NCBI GenBank assembly: GCA_018064885.1
Contig: JAGHUI010000018.1
Coordinates: 33,590-97,589 of the forward strand
Length of the DNA stretch: 64,000 nt
Direction of reading: 5' to 3'
From: Candidatus Minthosoma equi
GTDB lineage: Bacteria > Bacteroidota > Bacteroidia > Bacteroidales > Bacteroidaceae
How positions within the stretch are numbered: position 1 is the first letter of the stretch; every line of letters starts with the position of its first letter. The notes beneath the pieces were generated by a model. That model was not told the origin of the DNA, made no database searches, and was given only the letters and a program-made list of their open reading frames with translations. Positions 11,601-20,600 of this stretch are shown piece after piece. A program made the translations under genes and the position numbers.

Positions 11601-14600
11601 TGGATGTCCATGAAAGTGAAGTTTGGTGCACCGAGCGACCACGCAAGCTGACTGGCATGATAGCGCATGTATGTATTGCCTTCGTTGGTGCCCGCATAAC
11701 CGTAATATTTTTTCTTGTCATCGGTAGTTACCGATTCCCATGATTCAGCAATCTGACTGTCGAATGCAAGGTATGCATAAAGGTCTGACTCTTCGTTGAG
11801 ATATTTAGGACTATCAGGGTGCATGAGTCCGCCAGAAGCGTCAAGTTGCACACCCGGCTGAGCCTTCACGATGGCATTGCCCACCTTGGTGTTGGCGCCA
11901 TAGCCGGCACCGAACACAGAGAACTGAGGATGCGACACATTATTAATACCAAGATACCAACAAAGACCTGCCACGGTGCTTGGGTTGAGCATGTTGATGT
12001 CGTTGCCAGAGTCGTCTTTGATAACTGCGATAGGGGAGTGGTTGATGATGACTTCTGATGTGCCGGTGCTGGCGGCAGGAGTAACGCTTGAAGATGCATC
12101 CGCATCTGAGTATGTACCCACGAAGCAGGCACGGTTACCGCCTCCAAAGATGTTGTGGTTCTTGAAGAACTGACGAGTGGTGAGATTGAAGAAATCAGGG
12201 GAGATGGACTTGACAGCTTCAATTTCTTCGAGGTCTGCTACCGATTGTACTTGCAGAATCTTAGCTACGAGTTCTTTGAATCCGTCCATTCCGTTGGTAA
12301 TTTCTTTGTTGGCATCCTCCCATGTTGTGATGTTGCCATTGGTGTCTGCCTTGCGGTTCCATATCCATGAACCACCGTCTATCTGCACCTTGGTGTTGCC
12401 GAGGATGTTGGCGTATGTCACATTGTCATCACCTGTAGCCTTTCTTCCGAGCACCTGGTCGAGAGTGGCAGATGCAGTAGAAGCACCAGACGATGAATCG
12501 GTCTGGTCGTTTTGAATAACAACGTCACCATAACCACCACCGAAGATATTAAGACCGAGCATACCGCCCTCAGTGTGTACCATTGTGTTGCCATCGACAG
12601 TGCCGTATGCACAACCACCGTAGATACGGCTCCATACATTTGGAACAGTAGCATCTGTTGTTGCCTCAGGGACAACGTCCCATATATCGTTTTCCTCGTC
12701 GTAAACAGAATTAGCAATGTGCACGAGTGTGTTTCCTTCTATGCGGCCAACCTTGGTGTAGTCATTGGCTTCGCCATTCTTCACACCCTTGCCACCACCA
12801 TACACCTCGCCGTAGATATTACCGCCGAGGATGTTGACGAAGGTCTGATGGTTGGAGTGGGAGTAGGTCCAGATATTACTAGATTTACTAGAAGCACTGG
12901 ATACACTAGAGGTATAATTTTTAGTGCCAGCCACGCCCACGCAAGCCATATCGCCACCACCATATACCTTGCCGTAGATGTTTGCATCATCAGCAATGGT
13001 GACAGAGGTCTTGCCGAGTACGCGTGCTACGTTGTAGAGATCAACGGTCTTTGATGCCACACCAGCACCACCACCGAATACGTCACCGTATGTGTGGGCT
13101 CCGTTTACGTGTACATCTGTGTCGTGTCCTACCTGACCTGTGGTGTTGTTTGCTATGCTTTCTTGGTCACCGAAACCACCACCATAGATGCGGCGAAGGA
13201 AAGTCTTGCCATCTACGGTTACTTTGGTGTCATTGTGGACAGTTCCTGCATACCCCCCACCGAGTACGCCTAATACTGTAAATCCTGGAATACCGTATGT
13301 GTTGTCGAATACAGGTAATTTGCCATCTGGTTTTGCTGCCAATGCTCTGCGAGGTTTTGCTAACTGCTCTGTAGGATCTTCCACCTCGTAAGTATAGTCA
13401 CCGTATTCTCCTTCTATGTTTACAGTTACATCGGAGTTTCCCACCTTTGTGTGTTCGCCCTTACCGCCACCAAACACATAGAAGTGAGGGTGGGTATCAT
13501 CCTTGAACGAGTCCTTCCACTGGTTGGTAGTGGTAAGGCTGTCGCCGAAGAGGCCTTTTGTCAGAGAAACCGTAGCAAGACCTGTGTTTTCTGCAAGGAC
13601 ACCTTCGTTGTATGTGCCTACAATACAGGCAATATGACCGCCACCGAAGATGTTGTGCTCGATTTTGAAGGTCTTCTTGTCTTCGTCGTAGAATTTGCTG
13701 TTGTAATACTTCTTGCCATCAACAACAGTATTGTCAGCAAGTGACTGATTATTTGGATTCCACCATACTATCTCACCTTTGGCAAGATGGTTTTCTTCCT
13801 GCACAAATGTATATTCATAACCCGCAAGCTCTATTTTCATTTGATCGAGAGTCTTTTCCAGTGCTTGCAATTCCGAATCTGTGTATGTCTTTGTGTCAAT
13901 GATTGGATCGGAAACAGTTCCGAGATTCTTTGTGAAGGTATGTATAGTAATCATACCACCGAAAGCAGTTTCTTCCATTGATGTCCTATTCCAGATGATT
14001 TCGCCATCTGTGATGTCAACATTGGTATTGCCTGAGACATCGGCAGAAGTGATGACAAGTTTATCATTCACCTTGACATAGTTACCTTGGGCATCTTTCT
14101 TTACATAACCTTCGCCACCACCAAAGACATTAGCAGCAACGTGACCGCCACTCATATTAAAATATGTGTTGCCATCAACCACAGCATTCTGACCACCACC
14201 GAACATGTCCTGCCAGATGGTTGCATTCTCGCTGAGGTTCACTGTTGCATTGCCAATGATGGTTGCGATTTGCTTGTAGTCCTTAGCTGCATCCACTTCA
14301 AGGCCCTGACCAGCACCATACACCCTGCCGTAGATGTTGACATTTCCCTTGATGTCAACGCCTGTAGTTCCCTCGATAGAACCCGACTGTCCACCGCCAT
14401 ATACATTGCCGTGGATTGTTACATCACCTGAAATGTCCACACCAGCTTTTCCGAAGATCTTACCCATGTTAGGGAAACTGACGAAGTTGTCTTTCGTCCA
14501 GTCAACATGAGCAGTGCGCTTACGGTTTGTAGCAGTACCGGCATATGCAATGATTGCATCTTTTGACGATAATTGGTTAGACAATCCGAACTCAGAATCT

Positions 14601-17600
14601 GTCTCGGAGAATAGTTGATCAACAGTAACATCCTTCACACCTTCGCCACCGCCATATACGTTGCCAAAGATTTCCACGTTGCCGCTGATGGTTACCTTAG
14701 AGTTGCCATATACCTGACCGAGGTTGAGGTACCTGTCGGCATTCTTACGGCTGTTTATAATGTTATTCCAGTCTGTACCACCATTTTGATTGTAATCACC
14801 ATTAGACGAACTTTTTGGATTCCATATTCGAGTATATTCCTGGTTGTCGGTAGTATAAGCAACAATTTCATTAGCAGCACGGAGGAAGTAGCGATAGTAG
14901 CGCATAGATCCCTTACCGCCACCATAGATACTACCGTAAATCTTCGCATCGCCACTGATGTTGATCTGTGTTGTCAAACCTTCAGTAGAGCCATACATAT
15001 TACCAGCCTGATGGTTTGGCGTGTTATATGTATTCTTCACATCACCCACTTTTGTAGAAGAAGGGTTGATGAGAGCGGCATCAGCCTCTCCATTACCACC
15101 AGCATAGATTGATACGGGTTTGCTTTCAGAACCAAAGATGCCACCAGTGATGTTGATGATGTTGCGTGTCTTCTCAAGGTCAACATAGCCATCAGAAGTA
15201 AGGTTCTCGTCCTCTGAGTTGTTATCGGCTACCTTAATCTTTACGAAATTAAAGCTGTTTTCTTTCTTGATATATTCGTAAGGAGCATACCAAACGTGAG
15301 GAGTCTTACCATTAGCATCCGCAGTTTCGTGTTTAGTGTTCCAATAAGGAATACCATCATCATCGGTATGGTGTTTATCTGTTCCGATGCCGTTCACACC
15401 ACCAGCACCAGAACCATAGATTGTCTTATAGAAAGTGCCGCCCTTGATGTTAACTTCCGATAGACCGTAGAAGTATGAACGAACTTCTGGGTGATAACTA
15501 CCATCGTTGTGACCACGACCGAGACCACCGCAATAGAGTTCGATAACACTGATACGTTCATTCTTGTTAACATTATTATTATTAACAGTTCTACTTGGGT
15601 CGAAGTTCAAGACACCACGACCAAAGTATGAATCAGGTGCAGGAGCTGCAATAGGTGTCCATGTCTCTCCATATTTTACGGTATGACGATAAACACCATT
15701 TGTCGTGAATGAACCAGGATTTTTTATCTGACGTCGCTGTGCACCCTTGATACCGTTTACGATACGTCCCATATTACCACTGAGGATGTCGAGAGTAACG
15801 TCGGCATACATAGTACCCTCATGGTTACCTGTGAGGATACAGCCAATATCCACAGTGGCAGGAGACATTGCAGAATTGAACTTGTTGCGATTGATTCCGT
15901 CATTCCACTCACGGTCTATATCAACTGTGATAGTTGTCTTTGCAGGATGGTCAGGACCACCCATAGTGTAATACGTGTTGATTGTATTACCGCTATCAGT
16001 CTGTCGGTTACCCGGACAAACAGGTCCCCAGAAACCAGACTCAATTTTAATCTGCTGACCGATGTCGTCACGACCGTGGTTGATGTACTCAAACATTTCA
16101 GGGTTCATGCTGGTATTATCATTGAGATAGCCACCCATGATAGCGATATCACAGGCATACTGACCAACAGGAGTACCTGTACTTACGTCGGCAGAGGTAA
16201 TCTTATAGATCTTCTTGTTTGCATCGGTTTGTTCTATACCCCACTCCAAAGCGGCAGCCCATCCCATGAGCAAACCCTTGCCTGCATGAACGTTCCAGCG
16301 GTGAGCATAGATACGATAACGTATAGAAGCCGTTGCACTGATATCCTTGTCAAGTACGCCAATACCCATATTCTCAAACTTATGGTCGGCATTGATAGAG
16401 AAGTCACCGGAGGAATTACTGAGGTAGCCATAATAGTTTGTACCACCATCCCACTGACCTGTGATAGTAACTGGCTTGTTGGCTATTTTACCATCAATGG
16501 TGTGCATAGTGGTTTCACTCTTATTGAAATATTCATCAGTTGACAGACCCATCAGCACGATGATGTTGTTTTCCCAGTTGTTTGTACACTCCTCAATAGG
16601 CTTAACCTTACGCTTGAAATTATCACGTTTATAGACGTCATAAGGATAATCGCCTTTGCCATCATTATACTCATCACTGAAATCGTAATTTGTCGTTGTG
16701 AAAGATGTGCCATGAGCAGTATTGTACTCAGTGATATAAGCCTCTGTTGGCTCCGTATAACCATTAAGCAATGCGTATGCCTCTGCCCATGAGTTAACTG
16801 GATTATCTGGAGTCTTACCATATGTAGTAGTATTAGCGTTATAATCAACCTTCTTTACTCCGTATGAGTCGGTAGTACTGGTACTATTCGCTCCTGCATT
16901 AGTCTTAGAATAAGTTTTGTCTTCGCCATCCACTTTTACCGTTACATCATTATACTGCAGATATACAACAGTAGCATCACGAACATACTGAGAGATATCA
17001 CCCTTGAAGAGTTCTTTAGGGTCTGTTCCTGTAGTAGTGATTACGACATGACAGAAGAGGTTATTTACCTCACCAAGCTGATCCTTAGTGATAGTGATAG
17101 ACTTTGTAGTACTGCTAAGTGCTGTTGCAGTATTGACATTTACAGCATTACCCTTATACCACTGATAGCTTACTGCAATACGATTGTTAAGATTGTCTGT
17201 AGTAAGGTCAACACCACCGCGAGTAATACCTACGGTATATGTATCACCATCCTTGCTGATTGAAGTATTAACCTTGAACTCGCCCTTGATAACGAGATAC
17301 TGTGTTGTAGCAATAGGGTCAGGAGCAGAAGAATCATCATATACCTCAGCCTTGATATTTGAGTCGCTGATGTCAGCAGAAATAGTGATGCTTGAAGAGT
17401 GCTCATTATTCTGAAGAACACCGTCCACATACCACTTATAGTACTTACCTGCAGTGGCTGCTGGTCCTACTACATTATATTTGTCAGCAGTATCTGCATC
17501 ACGCACGATGTATGCACCTTCAGTACGTGTTTCCGTCATGTGAGGTGTTTTATCGCCCGATTTCCATTCCCAAAACATAGTAATGTCATCGTGACTGTTG

Positions 17601-20600
17601 AGGATTGCGACAGCCATACGCTTACCACCATCGGCATCACCACTATATGTGTTTTCGTCAATGTATCGGGCATTGTAGTTCACACCCTGATAACGCTGTG
17701 CCAAATAACCTGCAGCAGTTTCATTGCCATCGGTATGTGTATCCTGTGCCCTTGCACCGTTACCACATACATTGTTTGGATAGTCTTCTGTCACAAGGTG
17801 CATATTGCCGCTTGCATCCGAGATATGGAAGTTATAATACAGAGCATCAGCTACCGTCAGCTGCTCTGCTCCATTGTTGTTACCCTCCCATATCTTTGAG
17901 ATATTGGAGAGGTTTATAGTCTGGTTGGTTGAATAACGTGTGGCAGCAATGACAGGACTTATCATAGCATCCTTCTTACCTTCAGTATTAGATGTTGCCT
18001 TGATAGAACCTGTATAGAGGAGGTATTTAGGCATTACAGCCTGTGTGGCTGTTAAGTTACCATTGGTTGAAGCAAAGCGACCGATGATACCACCGACATT
18101 GTATGCTCCCTGCTGTGCTATAGCCACGTCCTGAATCTTTGCATGAGTCAGGTCAATGTTAGTTCCTACAACGATGTTCTTGATGATGGTGTTGGTTGGG
18201 ATATTTTCATTATTGTACTGTGCCTGGACAGAACCGATAGCACCACCTACAAAGAGCCCCATTGTAGCGAGACTGTAGTCGCTTGAACCTTCATCGGTAA
18301 TCTTTGAGCCACGAATCTCGATATTCTGAACAGTGGTATTAGCAGCAACAATACCAGCCAGCACACCGACCATACAGTTGTTGTAATTGTCTGCTGTAAT
18401 GTGGCTGTAGCTCTTCTTGTATGAGAATGTGGAGTTCTGTGTGTCGTGTGTCAGTTTTGCATTGTCAATGACGAGGTTCTGAATGACGGTATTGCTTGTT
18501 GTCGTGCCATCACCCCACTTTGCAGTAGCAGTGGAATGACCTACTGCACCGAAGAGACCATGGTAGATGTTTGCCTTGTTACCATTATACTGACCTGCGC
18601 CCCATGTTATCTTAAGGCCAGAGATCTTATGTCCCTTACCATCGAAGTTGCCCTGGAAAATGAAGTTGTTGCTGTAGGACCCCCATGTACCATCACTGCC
18701 ATAGCCTACATGCGAGATTGGCACGAAAGCATCATTGCTCATGGTGATGTCGGATCCGAGTTCATAGTAGGCACGGTTGTAATGACAATATACCAAGGTA
18801 GAAGCCTTGTTTGTCATAGGGTCTACAGGCATAGCAATATCCTCCCAGCGTGTTCCTGTTTGCGCCGTTGAGAGGTATGACCACTGACGCAAAGCCGTCT
18901 CACTGTCGATGATGTAAGGATTAGCTTTAGTACCACGACCGTTGATGTCGGAACGAACCTTCTCTGCACTTGCATCAGCTATACTCTTCTTTGTATGGAG
19001 CACACCAGGGGCGAGAGTATAGGTAGCTGTAGCAACAACAGTTTCACCATTGAGCGCATTAACTGTAATACCCTGACCATCTCTCCAGTGTGGAGTTAGA
19101 GTCTTAGTAGTGCCAGTGCCATCTGCTTTGCCGTTAACGTACCATTGGTAAGTGTAGCTGCCTGTTACATCTGTCTCGTTGCTCACAGCCTTAACGCTGA
19201 TAGTGCGCTGAGCGAAGCCACGCTCGTTCTCCTTATTATTGCTAATAGTTAGCGTGATAGGTGCAGACTTCGCTGCCTCTGTCATGTTTCCTTCTATACC
19301 TTTGATTATCTTCGTTGCAACGGCATCTTCTACATAGTTTGCATTGGCAACACCCTGGTAAAAGTACATGTAGTAAGGGAACTTCGTAAGTTCGGCAGTA
19401 CCAACTGTACCGAAGTTGCTCTGCGGATATATAGGCTGCTCTTCATTAGTAAACAAAGCTGCCGTTGGTCCACCTGCAGCCCAACTGTTCTGAGTTGTCC
19501 ACCACAGTACTGTCCATGAGTCGCGATCATTGTCTTGATAGCGGTTCTGCTTCTCGAAGGTAGAGTTGTTGACGGTGATATAACTGATACCACCTGTCTC
19601 CGTTGGAGTAACCGTATAGTTTTTGCGATACGTATCTGTAGTAGGTGTAGCATCATTATCTTTCACCTTTGTGCAGTTAAGAAACTCTGATGACAATCCT
19701 AACTCATAATCACTATAATACCATGTCTTCACCTTTGCCTTGTCAAGAGCATCGATGGTAGTTACCGCCTCTGTTGTGAGGTTATTGTGAGCCGCAGTAC
19801 CAGAGTTGAAGTTTGGCACTGTAGGACTGGTAGCAGCGTATGGTGCATAGATACTTCCACCCTTGAAGATGATATTCTCCGGCATACCGCAGAGACCGTT
19901 AGCATCCTTGTTAGGAGCATTGACAGAACCAGCAATACCACCAACAGCAAACTTATGGTTGTTGATAACGCCAGCAGGCTCATACTTACCAAGGTTGATG
20001 TTTATGTCTGAGACAGCAATGTTTCTGAATACGTTTGTTACGTAAGCGGGAGTAGCGCCCGATGAGTTCTGCTGACCGATGAAGCCACCGACGAAGAAGA
20101 CTTTATTGTTGATGACGGTCTTTTTTTCAGAAGGGCCACTTATAGAACCACCACTGACTGTCATGCCATCGATAATGGTATTCTTATTCTGACGACCAAC
20201 CGCACCACCGACGTATGTTTCATTGTTAACATTGTTAGTAATAGAGATATTTGGTGTTGTTACCTTATTATTATATACATTGACATGTTCATCAGCATAA
20301 CCAAGGAAACCACCCATGTATAATGCATGTCCCACCTCACCGTTCATAGTAACGTGTGCTTTCTCCGTTGTATTGCCTTGCATCAATATACGTGTGCTTG
20401 GAGAACCTGAACCCTTGGCATAACCGACCAAGCCTGCAAGATAGATGCTACCACCCTTAGTGTCTCCACCAACTGTGATATGAATATCAGATACTGCATT
20501 GTTCTTGATTTCGTGAGTTCCACCTGTGGTATAACCCAACAGACCACCTGCGTCAAAGGTAGAGACTGTTCCTGAAATAGAAACATCAAAGCCCTTTCCA

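Noticed and set aside
15821..16543. Plus-strand 240-codon frame within the giant gene
   Set aside because: No start context or recognisable domain, and it is antisense to conserved repeats.
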